A DNA stretch of 64,000 nucleotides. It comes from Chaunax sp. Z400 (taxonomy: Eukaryota; Chordata; Actinopteri; Lophiiformes; Chaunacidae). The stretch covers positions 22,988,492-23,052,491 of the forward strand of contig CM075194.1 of NCBI GenBank assembly GCA_037577475.1, written 5' to 3'. Made by a program: the position numbers and the translations under genes. Shown in pieces: positions 10,341-22,529 of the stretch (position 1 is the first letter of the stretch; every line of letters begins with the position of its first letter). A model generated the notes under the pieces. That model was not told the DNA's origin. It saw only the letters and a program-made list of their open reading frames with translations, and searched no databases.

Positions 10341-10844
10341 ATCAGTAATTCTACATCAATTGATGAAATTATTTTATGTATTTTAAAGGTATCCCTGTAA
10401 TGACTTTGGGAGAATCAACACCAAACTCTTGTCTCTTTTTATTTGAAATCCCAAAATCTGTTCAGCAGGACTTTTGATCAGCGGCTGTAAGAGGCAGCTG
10501 TTTTCTGCTGAGAAAAAGCTCCTCTTTAGATTACCTGCCCCGGACCAAAGAGTCGAGAAACTTAGCAACTGGCTGTTGAACATAAACCACAGTCGAGTGT
10601 AATGGAGAAAGATGAATGCTGACCTGTGGCATGTGGGGCATTGTGTGATTTACTGAGGAGCATGATTCCTCCAAGTAACCTGAGGTCTGTAGTACGAAGC
10701 AGTATTTGTGTGAATCATATCCTACTCCAATATACAAAAACACAGAAGCATACTGTAGCTAGAGAAATCCAGAAAGATATTCAAATAATAAATGATATGA
10801 ATAACTGATACATGTTAAAACTTCACACTATGTTTTCTTAACAG
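10341..10844. other. Non-coding stretch, nothing recognised
   Basis: No exon or repeat identified. ORFs of 60-70 codons on both strands overlap each other and have no recognised content. Confidence 0.4.
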
Positions 10845-11135
10845 TGTGGATCATGAGGTGTATTTCTTCCTATCGTCTTTTTTTCCACGTTTTCTGCTAT
10901 GTCACAACCTGGCTCAAAGTTGGACAAAGGAGGGGAGAAAACAGGAGTTGTAACTAAAAGTAAGTTTATTTTACATAAAAAAGTAACTTAAGATAAAGAC
11001 AAAGTGAATACAAAACCCAAACAGTGTGGAAACCGGGGGGGGGGGAGACTGGTTGACTGCCATCAGGTTATATAGCTGTGAAACAAGACCAGGTGATCTG
11101 AATCACCCTAACAACCCAACGCTCACGGGGCGTCA
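10845..11135. repeat. Possible dispersed repeat
   Basis: ctatgtcacaacctggctc, gttggacaaaggagggg, agtttattttacataaa and then caggtgatctgaatcacc and cggggcgtcacag form a phrase set that looks like a moderately repeated teleost element. No coding sequence or paired termini were found. An 11-base G run lies at about 11036-11046. Confidence 0.3.
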
Positions 11136-11544
11136 CAGCTAGCAATGCCAAAGTTGTTTCATTCAGCTTTTTTATACCAATATCATCATCATCCTACAAC
11201 AGTGACTGATTGAACCATCGTACTTTTTACTGTAAGATCTAAAAGTACTGCTTTGAATTGCATTTTTATATTAATTTTTTTTATGTTCCCCATTTGACCC
11301 AGCTGGTGTTACAGCTCAAAGAATCTACAAATGAGAAACACCAGCCATAAGAAAGCATTTAAGCATTAGTTTAATGGAATACACAAATGTAATTATGGTC
11401 ACGCCCCAGTTATGGGGCTGTAATGTGAGGCTTATTAATTTATGTATTCACATGAATTTTCTGTTTTTTGCCAGTTGTCTTTCCTGCATTCTGCAGCTGC
11501 AGCTGTGTTGCTTTTAGTCTGAACGATGTATTTGGCTTTTTAAT
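11136..11544. other. Non-coding stretch, nothing recognised
   Basis: AT-rich sequence without a recognised feature. Confidence 0.4.
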
Positions 11545-11628
11545 ATACAGTACCAGTCAATAGTTTGGACACAGTTTCCCATCCACTTGAATGGGAAACT
11601 GTGTCCAAATTTTTAACTGGTACTGTAT
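11545..11628. mobile_element. Tc1/mariner-type hairpin MITE with TA duplication
   Basis: Two 38-base arms (11545-11582 and 11591-11628) are inverted repeats matching at 35 of 38 positions by direct comparison, separated by an 8-base loop (ccacttga). The element proper begins CAGTACC (11548) and ends GGTACTG (11625), and both sides carry TA (11546-11547 and 11626-11627), the Tc1/mariner target-site duplication. It encodes nothing and would have depended on a transposase in trans. A transcript would fold into a near-perfect hairpin. Confidence 0.85.
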
Positions 11629-11835
11629 GTAAAATATTATATTCTACTTTACTTTGGTAAAACATGCTGCCCTGCTTCCAGTAGATTGTCCGTGTTTGTG
11701 ACTATATGCTACCGACACCACGTCTTTTATTGGGGCGACATGGGAAACCACCTCTATGTGACTGTATAGCCAGAATGTGGTTGTCACATGTCAGATAATG
11801 GAGTGATTGTCATGACCCCAGATTGCTTAAGCCGG

Positions 11836-12411
11836 GCTCACACTGCAGGAGTTTTCAAATCCTAACCGATTTTTAAAGCAGGTTTCTTTAGAAAACGAGA
11901 AGCCCCACAGATTGTCTTCTCTTGAATCTCAGACATGCTCCAATATTCGCAAATAACGGGGCATCACACACTACATTTCATTAAGATTCTCTTGCCAGAG
12001 GGAGCGATGAACCCAATGAATGGATCTCTGGAGAATCAGCTGTGTCATCTAAACAAAATGATGGACAAAACTGCTGTGGCGATTGGCCTTCTTTAAGTGA
12101 GAAAACAAGAAAACAGAAGAAATGAGTGTGCATGAGGAAGTGTGATCTCATTTCTCAAATGTGATCTCACTCAATCATCCAGATCATCCAGATTTTAACT
12201 CCTAAATACCAAACATGTTTGAAAATTATCAGGGCGGCTTCGACTGTCTATGAGCAGATCAGGAGGTATAAGACTGGATCTGTAAAAGCCTCACATGACC
12301 AGATAATCTGGGTCAAACATCAGGACCAAAGTTCCAGAACAGATTTCTCCTCTGATTGCCAGGAGGGGTCAAGTGAGTGTAAAATCGGCTCGATTCTCCT
12401 GTAGTGTGAGC
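11836..12411. mobile_element. 576-bp TIR element (non-autonomous DNA transposon)
   Basis: The left end reads gctcacactgcaggag and the right end, reverse-complemented, reads gctcacactacaggag, so the terminal inverted repeats match at 15 of 16 positions. Weaker complementarity continues inward (cgatttt against aaaatcg). The interior has no transposase. The 61-codon ORF at 12219-12404 runs into the right terminus and is probably incidental. No clear 8-bp or 3-bp target duplication was found, so hAT versus Harbinger membership is open. Confidence 0.65.
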
Positions 12412-14500
12412 AGTCGTCTTCATGCCGTATCACTAAAGCCACATTTCCTTACTAACTTTTCTGTAGGTCGTTTTCCATTACGGGAAAGTTCCTCCTCAGG
12501 GTAGATGGACACTGCGGAAACTGCCATGTTGTAAGTCTTCAAGTTTGCCTGTTGCACTGATCTGATGTGTTTTGACACCTTACTAAATGAAGTAAACTAA
12601 ACTTTATGGCTTCTGATTGTTTTGTTGTTGTCCTTTTAGGTTCAGATCTGCTTCCAGTCTTTACAAAGACACCCTGTGGATGTTGAAGATGCTTCACAGT
12701 AATGGCCTCTGGTTATACGTATGAATGTAAACATGCACTCAGACACTGCTCTCTGATTGTGTGAGAGAATACTGTTCACAAGTCGTAGCAGCCTTGGAGG
12801 TAGTGGTTCTCCACTCAGCACAGCTTCAACCCAGATAGCTCCTTGGGCATCACAACACCCTATCTTGTAAACAGGGACTTCTCGGGGGGGGCAGGAACTG
12901 AATTAAATTCTGGTTCCTCTGGTCAAAATGAAGGTAACCTTCCTGAGGTTTCTTGTAGTATTGTGTCTTGGTAAACTTCTAGCAGCAGTGAGGGGATTGA
13001 GTGAAAGTTTGTTTGGACCTATTGGGAATGTTGGTAAAAGAAAACTCTCCTGTGTGGTAAAAGTCAAACCTCAGCTGACATGATGCCTGTACTGTGAACA
13101 GAATAAGTAAAAATGTTATTATTTCCTCTCAGAAATAAGAGTCATACTTATTAAAGTTTGAGGTAGGGCTACCAATATGTGTGGTGGGAGATGAGGGTTT
13201 GACTGCAAGCATTTAAATGGCAAATGTGCATGTGTGGGATGCCACCTCCAGCTCTGTGTACTCTTAAAAACTTTTTGTAGTTACTACTGACTTGTGTATG
13301 TGTGCATGCATGTGGGTGGCTGCAGAATTCTCTAGTTTTTTATTGTGTCTAAGTTAATTTTTGACTTCTGACTTACAGGGAGGAACCTTAAAACTCCAGT
13401 ATATCTCTCTGTGAGTAGGCAGTTTAGTGTGTGTTTGTATGTGTGTGTTTGTGTGTGTACCGTACACATGAAACTTTGCAAAAGTTGAGTTAAGAAGACA
13501 ACTCGCCCTGCACATGCTTATTTTTATTTAATGCATACATTCATACAGTGTATCCCACAGTATCAATCCTGTCAGCTGTTTCTCGGTGCTCCTCCTCTTC
13601 CCCCTCATCCTGGTGTCACCACACTTACTGTCAACCAATAATCATACTGCTGTCATATTTTTAAAAAATGTTTCTTTCACATTCGTCAGTTCTGTGCTCC
13701 CCCAACCTTGACCAGTCCAACTCCAAGCAGGACACATCCAGCTCGACAAGTTCCTCTGGAAGTCTTGCTTGTAGGTCACACTTCAGACGAAAATCTGTTC
13801 GGGTCACCAGAAGTCATTGTCAGCCTTTTTTCACAGTGTTTCTGCATCAGGGGTAGACGAGGCTACCATGCATTAACAATACATCTAAGGTTTCACGACG
13901 GACTACAAAATGCAATATGTGAGGTTTTTAGTGGGTATTTTTGTTTTAAAATAAGTCAAATAAAAGTCAGAGTCGCATCAGAGTGTCGGTAAGTAAACTG
14001 ACTGTGGGATTTAAAATGGTTTGAGTGTCGCTTTAAGAGAGTCCATTAAAATAGTCTTGTGTAATGAAGTGATACGCTGACTGACTATATCAGGATATTC
14101 CTATGATATGAAGCATGCAGTAAGTTAATTGTCTCTGTCTACAGTGAGCTGCTCCCCCACTGCTGTATTTATGTTCAGTTTAATATTCCACACAGCGATA
14201 CGAGTAAAACTGCAGGAAGTCTGTTTAAGAAGTCAGTATTTTTCTGTGGGGGGACTTTTGGACTCCTGATGTCAAAAGGTCCACCCCCCACCCCCACAGC
14301 CTCATGACAGGAAGTCACCCTCAGTAGAGTTAAATACTCTGTTTGCCTGGGTGTTTATTTGTGATTGACAGCAAGTGTGTAGAAGTTAAGAGATTAATAC
14401 ATACGTTGTGTGTGAGTGTGACAAAGTATGTAAGCAATAAATACACACAGACACACACACACTCATTCACTCAAGGGTCATTTGGACCCTCAAAGGTTGA
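12412..14500. other. Single-copy-looking non-coding DNA
   Basis: About 2 kb without a recognised repeat or exon. It has short GT-rich patches (13430-13460). The overlapping ORFs at 13668-13992 have no recognisable protein content. The segment may be intronic. Confidence 0.4.
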
Positions 14501-14522
14501 ATGAAAAGCAACCTAAAAAAAA

Positions 14523-14640
14523 AGAAACTTAGTTTATTCCAGGTGTTTGAGGACTACAAAGACCTGGATGATCGACTATCTGCAGAAACAGGAGCCAGCG
14601 CAGTGATCAGGTCATTGGCAACCACTGCAGGGACACACAA
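14523..14640 (+). other. Weak exon-like segment
   Basis: After an acceptor-like tttattccag the sequence is open and reads VFEDYKDLDDRLSAETGASA, then VIRSLATTAG, a composition that looks protein-like and not low complexity. A possible donor (cag/gtcatt) lies near 14609. I recognise no protein. The frame then runs into the GT microsatellite. A real exon is possible but unproven. Confidence 0.12.
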
Positions 14641-14704
14641 TCAGTCACACACACTCAAGTACACACACTTGGCACTTAGCAGGGTCAGTGTGCTCCCCAG
14701 GACA

Positions 14705-14720
14705 GTGTGTGTGTGTGTGT

Positions 14721-14777
<57 letters not shown>

Positions 14778-14778
14778 T

Positions 14779-14849
<71 letters not shown>
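14705..14849. repeat. (GT)n microsatellite, about 145 bp
   Basis: The longest GT array of the window, with four tctg or tatg interruptions. Cysteine/valine and histidine/threonine ORFs on both strands here are artefacts. Confidence 0.98.
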
Positions 14850-14850
<1 letters not shown>

Positions 14851-15104
14851 TGTTGCATGAGGACAGTAAGGGTGCTCTGATGTGTGGGGCCAATCACTGA
14901 TTGCTGGGAACAGAACCCATCAACGCTCATTTCTTCATCACCTGTTTTTATTAGTGGCAAAATAAAAGCGCCATTAAAACAAGGAAATAAATCATTGTTT
15001 GTTTTTGCTCAACTCAAAGACAAGTTTAAAACTAAGAAAAAATAACGCAGAATTTATATCTTTATAGTGAGGTGTCAGGTGTAAATGCTAACACTCCACC
15101 ATTT

Positions 15105-15342
15105 GGGGCGGCTGTGGCTCAGGGGGTAGAGCGGTCGTTCACGGAACAAAAGGTCGGTGGTTCGATCCTCAGCCCCTGCAAGTCCACAAGTTGAAGTATC
15201 CTTGAGCAAGATACTGAACCCCAATTTGCTCCCCGGGCGCCGCGTGTAGTGGCAGCCCACTGCTCCTCAGGGATGGGTCAAATGCAGAGAAAGAATTTCC
15301 CCATGTGGGACTAATAAAGGTATCATTATTATTATTATTATT
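15105..15342 (+). mobile_element. tRNA-derived SINE, essentially intact
   Basis: The head ggcggctgtggctcaggggg carries an A box (tggctcagggg), and ggttcgatcctc is a good RNA polymerase III B box. A tRNA-unrelated body follows, and the 3' end is aataaaggtatcatt plus (att)n. Over the roughly 219 bases aligned with the copy at 50163-50393 I count only two substitutions. The family resembles the AFC-type SINEs of percomorph fish. It is transcribed by pol III and needs a partner LINE for mobility. Confidence 0.9.
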
Positions 15343-16922
15343 TGACAACTATTGTCATCTGGTTAGGGCTCATTTACACTCATGCATAATTGATACATTC
15401 AAATCAAACTTTCAACAACAATGAAAATGGTGACGTTGGTGGAGGCTGAAATAATGTAGCTAGTAAATAAAAAAAGAGCAGAGACAGCGATGTACTCAGT
15501 GGTCATTTGTGAGGCCATTAAATACAACGCAACATGCGGACACAGAATTTTTTCACTTTTTTCTTCTTCTTTCTGTGAGACATTTTACTTGAATTATGGC
15601 TGCACTGCCTGTGACAATTTCATGTGGTACTGCTCTGTTTCTTGTCTGTATCCAGAAGCTTTAAGAAAACGTGCACAAAGACAGACAAACAGTATTCAGC
15701 TGAAAGATGTCTCTTTATTTATTATTTATTTTATATTTTTTATTGTAGAGTTGTTGTCTTTTCACAATAAATTACACATCACTGTTTAATGTTCCTCTGA
15801 ACTCAGTCTGGTTGTGTTGTTAGCTCTGCTGTAACCTATTAGCTCCTTTAGCTGTTAGCTCCCTCACCAAACACCCTCCAGGATGCTGCTGCGTACCTGC
15901 TGCTAACAGCAAGCTAGCGTCATATCAATACAGATGTGCTTTGCCCTTTTGGTTTAATCAGCTCGTATTTACAAGAACCTGCCAGCAAGTCATTTATTGT
16001 GGCTGAGGAATTAGATGGACTGGTACCAGTACCTCTGGAACATTCCAGAATCCATATTTACTTCATATTCATAGCTGTCAAACTGAGTAGCCACAGGACC
16101 ACTGGAACCCTGCAGCACACTCTGACATTTTAGCAGCTGTTCTTATCGGCCTTCATAGATTATAGCCCAATAATATCAATTGGAGCACCCATAAAGTTAG
16201 ATCATTTATTTTGATAAGAGAATATCAGCAAACCAAAGAATGAATAATCAAATAAGAAACATGCCTTCATCCCTACATCTTTTTTCATGTTGTTTTCCAG
16301 TCTGTGTTTATTGACATTTATTGTCAACGTGGATACATCATTTTTAGTGAATGAGTGCAATCCTACGCAACTATATAGAATGTTAACTGGGTATTGTACA
16401 TTGCTTAATTCTACAATATTGATCAGGTAGTGAATGTGAATGTCACCTGAAATAGTGAATGATTTTCACCTGAGGCACCATTACTGCAGCACACAGCAGA
16501 CATCTGCAACATCCCTGGTTCCAGTCTGGCCAGGACTTAGTTGTATGTCACACACCTCTCTTTTTACCCATGTCTCTATTATTTATATTGTCAAGAAATC
16601 CAAATGCACAAATACATAAACCCCACATGGGATTCCAGATTACTCCCTTGTACACTTATAATTATGTACAACATAGAAGTATGATTTCTTTTACCACTTA
16701 AATTCATGAAAACATGCTTTTAAGAATTGAAATTTGCACATATACAGTAGGTATGTGTATTTCATGGATGGTTCCTGTATGTGTGTGTTATTTGTGTGTA
16801 CATGTTTATGAGCCATTGCTGCAGAAATACAAGTGTAAACACACTCGTTTGCTTGTAATTTACAGCAGTTAACCAAATTTTTTCCATCTGCTTGCAGAGA
16901 GGGCCAAACAGGGTATTAAAAT
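15343..16922. other. Non-coding stretch, nothing recognised
   Basis: About 1.6 kb of AT-rich DNA. Near 15360-15450 phrases such as ctcatttacactcatgc look like a DNA-transposon end, but no partner end was found. No exon is supported. Confidence 0.35.
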
Positions 16923-16927
16923 GCACA

Positions 16928-16996
<69 letters not shown>
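16923..16996. repeat. (CA)n microsatellite
   Basis: About 74 bases of CA repeat with one early ccc interruption. Confidence 0.98.
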
Positions 16997-16997
<1 letters not shown>

Positions 16998-17111
16998 GTC
17001 AGATAGAGACAGCTTGACAAACACCCCTTCCCAAATACGGACACACACACTTCTTGAAGGGCAGCCAAACCACACAGAAAGGCTGCATGGTGGCGAATGG
17101 GTCGGGGTTAG

Positions 17112-17151
17112 GGTGTGTGTGTGTGTATGTATGTGTGTGTGTGTGTGTGTG
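17112..17151. repeat. (GT)n microsatellite
   Basis: About 40 bases of GT with two tatg interruptions. Confidence 0.95.
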
Positions 17152-17235
17152 GTTTGCAGAGGTTGCCAACAACCAAACCAGGGCAAAGCTATTTATACAA
17201 CACTGGATGGAGTCTTATCTCGCCTCGAGCCGCCT

Positions 17236-17345
17236 CACACACACCCACCCATTACCCCCCACACACACACCCATTACCCCACACACACACACACACACAC
17301 ACCCATTACCCCACACACACACACCCATTACCCTACACACACACC
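17236..17345. repeat. Compound minisatellite, (CA)n plus CCCATTACCCC
   Basis: Five blocks of cccattacccc (one with an extra c, one ending ccctac) are separated by CA runs of unequal length. A CA array has apparently duplicated together with an embedded cccattac motif. Confidence 0.9.
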
Positions 17346-17479
17346 ACAGTATTGCCACTCATTAATAGCACAAGTTGTCCCGTTATCACACACTTATCAG
17401 TGTGCCATGTGAGGGTGTCTCATCCCAGTCCAGATCCCAGTATTGTTATTATTTTCCACGTCGGTGGGTTTGGGCTACA

Positions 17480-17765
17480 TCCAAGTGTCAAAATGGGAAA
17501 AATGTGAGCTGCTGGCGATGAACGCTGAAGGCGGATTGTAACAGCTAACTGTTTGCTAATTAAGCGAGCTGCACAGTTTGATAGCTGTGGTGCAGAGTAC
17601 AGCTGATGGCAGGTGGGGTGATGTGTTCTGCTGATTATTTCTGGAGCTTATTCGCTCTTCTTTCACCTTGTTCAGAGACACCTCAGGATATCAAACACAG
17701 CATCACCGGTAATGAATAAGATCTGCTAATGGTTTGGTGAACATAAATAAAACAGATCCAGATAA
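17480..17765. other. Candidate conserved non-coding element
   Basis: No repeats, balanced composition and homeodomain-like core sites (gctaattaagc at 17554-17564, taatgaataag near 17711). These are features often seen in vertebrate developmental enhancers. No conservation can be shown from one sequence. Confidence 0.25.
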
Positions 17766-18529
17766 CTGACAAAAGAAAGGCTAAAATAACGTCGGGCTTC
17801 TAAGCCTCCACAACAGCTGCAGTTCTCCATAGAAGGGATTCTTCATGTTTCTGAAGGAAGAGAGGGATGTACAGCAAAACATATGTCCTCTACTTGTTAA
17901 CAAGTTTATCAACAACCACAACCAGGCAGACCCAATGGTCTGAGGCTCACACACTTGTAAACACTTGGCCATCCTAAATGTTTGGGAGAAGATTCTTAAC
18001 TTTGATTGATTTTAAATGTTTGATGATTAAAATAAACACCTAAATTCACAATGAAGTCAGTCCGCTCAGCTTGTCTGTTTGCTGACTTGGTGGGAGGGTT
18101 GGTCATGATGCTATGTGGCAGAGAAGAATCCATTGAATTTAGATCTGGATCTGTATGACGGGGCAGAGTCTGGAATTGTTAATACACTATTTTGAACATT
18201 GCTAAATCTGGCTTTTTTTTCTGCGTGGAAGAGAGTCTATAGTCCCAAAGATGGAACCACTGAATTCTGAATGAACGGGGTGATGGTGGTGGTGGTGGTG
18301 GGGAGAATCCAGAGGGCAGTCATGTAACTCAAACGTTTATGGACAGATTTGGAGGAAACCTTTACCAAAGAGGCATTGGGGATGGGAACGGTACTGAAAT
18401 TTGGGGAAGAATCTGTCCAGTGGAAAAGGACAGACTGGCTATGGAACAGCTGTTTTCCCTGCTCATAAAGGGGACAATCCAAGTTCTATATATGTGTTCA
18501 TGGTGAAAGGGTCTAAATCCAGGTGTTGG
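17766..18529. other. Non-coding stretch with (GGT)n
   Basis: Contains a short ggtggtggtggtggt run at 18283-18301. No exon or family is recognised. Confidence 0.4.
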
Positions 18530-18575
18530 AGGAAACTCCATGTCTTGGTGGAGGTCTCTGAATGCTCTTGTTAGG
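18530..18575 (+). repeat. Terminal fragment of 'ccttggtggaggt' repeat
   Basis: tgtcttggtggaggtctctg followed by aatgctctt resembles the right terminus of the element at 54941-55258 (ccttggtggaggtatgtgct). Confidence 0.4.
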
Positions 18576-20045
18576 ATAATCATTTATCAGGTTACTTTTA
18601 AGAATGTGTAGAATGTGTGTATCACTTATAATACAGATGAAGTCACTTAGTGCTATAGCTGCTATTTCATTTCCCATTGAGACTAAAAGAACCCACACAG
18701 TGCAGACAGGACAGGATGTAGAGCTGAAAACTCCATAGGCTGTATATGTGTTCATTGTGCTGCTCTCTCTTTTATTAAAAGTCAATCTATCTCATAGTCT
18801 ATCCTAATGTTACTGCATTGTCACCTGACATTAATCAATACAAATGGTCACCTGATAATTAGATGATTATGTGACTTTCTGAAATTTATTATATAGAAAC
18901 CAGAAAAAAAAATCAACAATCTTAAGTTACTGTTGGTGATTAAATGAGTCACATTCATTTCAGTGTTGGAGATTTTTATGTTATGTTGGATGCAAGTTAC
19001 TTAATATTTGAATTCATGTTTAGTGAGTATTTACTTTTCATAAAAAATAAAGTATGTATCAGGGACCTGTGCCATAAAGCTATCTATGATGTTATACAGC
19101 GACGTAATGAATTTGCTCAAATATATTTCTTATGAATTCAAGACTGTTGCTTTCAATGAAAGGTAACAGATTGTTGTCATATTGATGCCTTTTGTCATCC
19201 ATGAGGCCTTCTTCTCACAATCAGTGTTATGTGTGTAAAAATGCATGCGAACGACAACATAGCCTCAGTGATTCCTCATAGTGGTAGAATGTGACAATGT
19301 ATAGGGAACGTTGGCTACAGTTGTCGTAACAGACATTACATTTACATGCAGGCATGATCCTAAAGTTTAAATGATGAAAAGATGACATGTTGATGACACC
19401 AGAGGGGATTTCTATATTCTTAATGAAAAACTGTGAGTTACTTTGTGTCGCTGTTGCTGTTTATTTCACATCCTGATGCATCGCCTCCACCCTTCATGCA
19501 CATTTATCTTGTAGACACACGAAGAAATTCATATCTGGTAATAATGCTTCACAAATGCAGAACACATGTGGGAGTCACGACACACATGTTAATGTGTATG
19601 TAAAAGTGTATAAGCCATCTAACCGACTGACACCTAATACATTCAACACAGTGTTCCAAATTCAGATAAAAAGCTATATAATTCTTCACAGGAGAGCTGG
19701 ATGCTAGTCATTTATTTTCTTCAGTACGATTCTTCCTCTGATATTCTGGAGGTTTATCCATGATGAATCTGTTATTGTGTGAGCACTAAGTGACGTTCAC
19801 TGTTTTGCTCATTCACTATAAATAGTAGAGTGTGTGGTCTTGGCTGCCTGATGAAAACATTACCTGCATTCCTTTACAGTGGTCAGGATGAAAGAAAAGG
19901 TGGTCAAGGCTGGTCAAACATGGGTCAGCTATATATTAAATAAAGATAATAAAACATCCGTTAACAGGTTCATATTTTGTAGTAGTCTGTGAGCCGCACA
20001 GAAACTGACAAAGAAGTGATGCAAGTACTTTGATCACTGTGCAGC
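18576..20045. other. Non-coding stretch, nothing recognised
   Basis: About 1.5 kb of AT-rich DNA. No splice-flanked open frame and no named repeat. Confidence 0.4.
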
Positions 20046-20105
20046 TATGAATGTAGTTGAACTACCAGCAAGCTACTGCAAAATGTAGTTGAACTACTAG
20101 CTTAG
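20046..20105. repeat. Short direct duplication
   Basis: aatgtagttgaactac occurs twice, 34 bases apart, followed by cagc... and tagc.... It is a small tandem duplication or part of a repeat. Confidence 0.7.
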
Positions 20106-21096
20106 TTTTTTTCTTATATATGTAATTGTGAAACATTAAAATAATCCTTCAGATATAAAGAAATAGAAAACAGCATAAACTTAAATACAAAATAGATTCT
20201 TAAAGTCAGTCCTTGACATGTTACATGTTACCATTCTGCACTCATAAGAACATATGGTGATTTCTGCTCATTAAAAATGAGCTGTATCTGATAAAGTCTG
20301 CTCTTCAGCGTCAACATTATGGGATGTCAGTTGTTAGTTTTTGTGCTAATTGCTGTTGACAGTCCGTCTGGGAGGCCGTGGCACAGTATGATCAGCCAGG
20401 CACGTCTGCTCCACGCGCCGCCTCCTCCCACCTCCGTACTCAGGCACACATTTGGCTGCGGGTGGGAGGATCAGCGGAGCCCGGGGCGGCTGTGATGGAT
20501 GGACAACTGTTGTTATGCATGTGTGCATGTTTAGTTTGATCAAACCTGAGGATTAATCCACTGTGTAATCTACTGTGTTGTGGCGTTCTTACATGTGTGT
20601 AAGTGTAAATTCAGGCGTACTTACAGTAGGGTGGAGAATGACGGTGCTAAGAGGTGACCTGGGAGGTGGTGCTGAATGGTTAGATAAATGGCCTCTCCCT
20701 CGCTCCACTCCTCCCCCTGCTCGCTGTCTTTTGCTCTACCCATTTTGAGAAGGTCAGAGAGTCAGGGGGGAGGCAGCGCTCGTCTCCTCTCTCACTTTGT
20801 CCTGAATTAGGTGTCCTGTTTAGAGCGCCACACTGAGAGCCCTGAACTCAGCTACAGAGTGCTTGAAAAATGATTTCAGTTATTTCCAAACTGGGTTTTA
20901 TTTTCCTGCTTGTTGCAGACCAGAGAATCGATGGTATCATCAGTAGTGCTGTTCCTGGATACATACCCAAAGGACAGAATAGGTTCTAAATAAATCCTTC
21001 CACTGTATTAAAACCTCTTAGATCAGCAAGTTTCAAGGTGTTTCATTATGTTTAATCAGAGCAACAAGTGCAATTAGGTGATAATGTCCTCATGTT
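20106..21096. other. Non-coding stretch, nothing recognised
   Basis: Includes a moderately GC-rich patch at 20350-20500 and a CT-rich patch near 20690-20790. Neither shows a gene. Confidence 0.4.
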
Positions 21097-21472
21097 CACT
21101 ATATGGACAAAAGTATGGGGTTGTTTTTCATGTTTCAGCATATCAAGACACTTAGGACAGTTCTATGCTTCCAACTTTGTGGGACCAGTTTGGGGAACTG
21201 TTCTGTTCCAGCATGACTGGGCCCCAGTCCATAAAGACATGGTTTGGTGAGTTTGGTGAGGAAGAACTCGACTGAGCCAGGCCTTCTGGCCCAACATCAG
21301 TGCCTGACCTCACAAATGCTCTTCTGGATGAATGGTCAAAAATTCCCACAGACACACTCCAAAATCTGGAAGCTGTTATAGCTGCAAAGGGGGAACCAAC
21401 TCCATACTAATGCCCATGACCTTAGAATAGGATGTCAGGGCCAAGTGGTTGAAAACCTTTGTCCATACAGTG
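21097..21472 (+). mobile_element. Tc1/mariner element, internally deleted, 376 bp
   Basis: The left end cactatatggacaaa and the right end tttgtccatacagtg are inverted repeats (14 of 15 match). TA follows the right end, and the left flank has decayed to TT. The interior keeps transposase vestiges: FQHDWAPVHK (the second catalytic Asp block) and then DLTNALLDEW and IPTDTLQNL near the C-terminus. The N-terminal half and the first catalytic block are deleted and frames are broken, so the copy could move only if supplied with transposase. Confidence 0.85.
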
Positions 21473-22529
21473 TAGGTTAGAAGAGATGGGGCATTACTGC
21501 TGCAACCTAAAGCCTTCTCTACGCCACCTTGATTTATGCTGAACAAAGCAATGGCAGCATTACACCACAGTGTAAGATCTTTAGGGAGTTCTGCAAGCAA
21601 AAGAGACCTGACACATAACAGCAGCATCAACACATACTGTTATGTTTAACATATGCACTGAGCAGCACTTTGGAAACAATGGAGTAACATGACAACAATA
21701 ATTTTCCATCCTTGTTAAATGGTGGTTGATTTCTTCCTCTGAGGGTGAGGAGCTCACTGACTTTAGGTTTTCTACCTGATATAAAGACATTTTAGATGTT
21801 TTTTTCTTTTCTTTGACTTAGCTGGTAATTGCAACTAGCTGTTTTTTAAAATCCCCTGGCTGTGGACCGCCCACGTACCAGGCCATCAGAACATCAGAAA
21901 CTCATCGTATCCTGCTGCTTTAAAACAGACATTGATTCAGTGCTGTTACGCCTCAGCTGCCTGTTCAGGTGGATCAACAATGACGCCCCCCCCCCATTCA
22001 GCCTTCATGGCTTTTATACTGAATGATGGGGTGCAGTAAAAGCGCAGCAGTCCTGCCTTGAACAGGCTGTATAAAAGGGGCTATTGCTTTCCATAGGCAT
22101 CCACTTTACCACTTTCTGATCTAGTGCATCTGGGAAATTGCTACTTTGCATGACCTTTGTCTTAATGCCCCCAAAGATGTCCAACTGTGGTTCAAAAATA
22201 GGAATGAAAGTTTAACCCAAATCCTGGACATTAACCAGCCCAACTAAAATGCATCCAATTATGTCCTATTCAGAATTACAGAAAGAATATAAAAGAAAAC
22301 CCATAAAACAAACCTGCCAGACATCTTCATTCTTCTTAGATTCTGTATTTGTCTTTTTGTGCTCTCTATTTCATTTCAATAAGGAGAGAGCGAATAAATA
22401 ATATTTTATTGTAACATGCATAATATTGATGAAAGGTGAGTCTTTGGGAATCAGGCTCCTTCGTGATGTCAGCATGGAGGAGAAGCCACCATGGAGCCTG
22501 AACACTGGTGGTGGTGAAGATGGGATGAA
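21473..22529. other. Non-coding stretch, nothing recognised
   Basis: About 1 kb with no recognised family, including an 11-base C run at 21985-21995. No exon is supported. Confidence 0.4.

Noticed and set aside
14645..14960. ORFs of 70-119 codons on both strands over the GT array
   Set aside because: They are translations of a dinucleotide repeat (Cys-Val or His-Thr) and are open in several frames at once. The same applies to ORFs at 6077-6822, 8327-8837, 16762-17507 and 33112-33336.
15105..15180. Functional tRNA gene
   Set aside because: A and B boxes are good, but the acceptor and anticodon stems do not form, and the sequence continues into a SINE body found at a second locus.
15075..15260. 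Minus-strand ORF repeated at 50125-50316 with almost the same protein
   Set aside because: It looks like a two-copy gene but is the antisense shadow of two SINE insertions.
17104..17113. Possible interstitial telomere repeat (ggttaggg)
   Set aside because: There is a single occurrence beside a GT array and no TTAGGG tandem.
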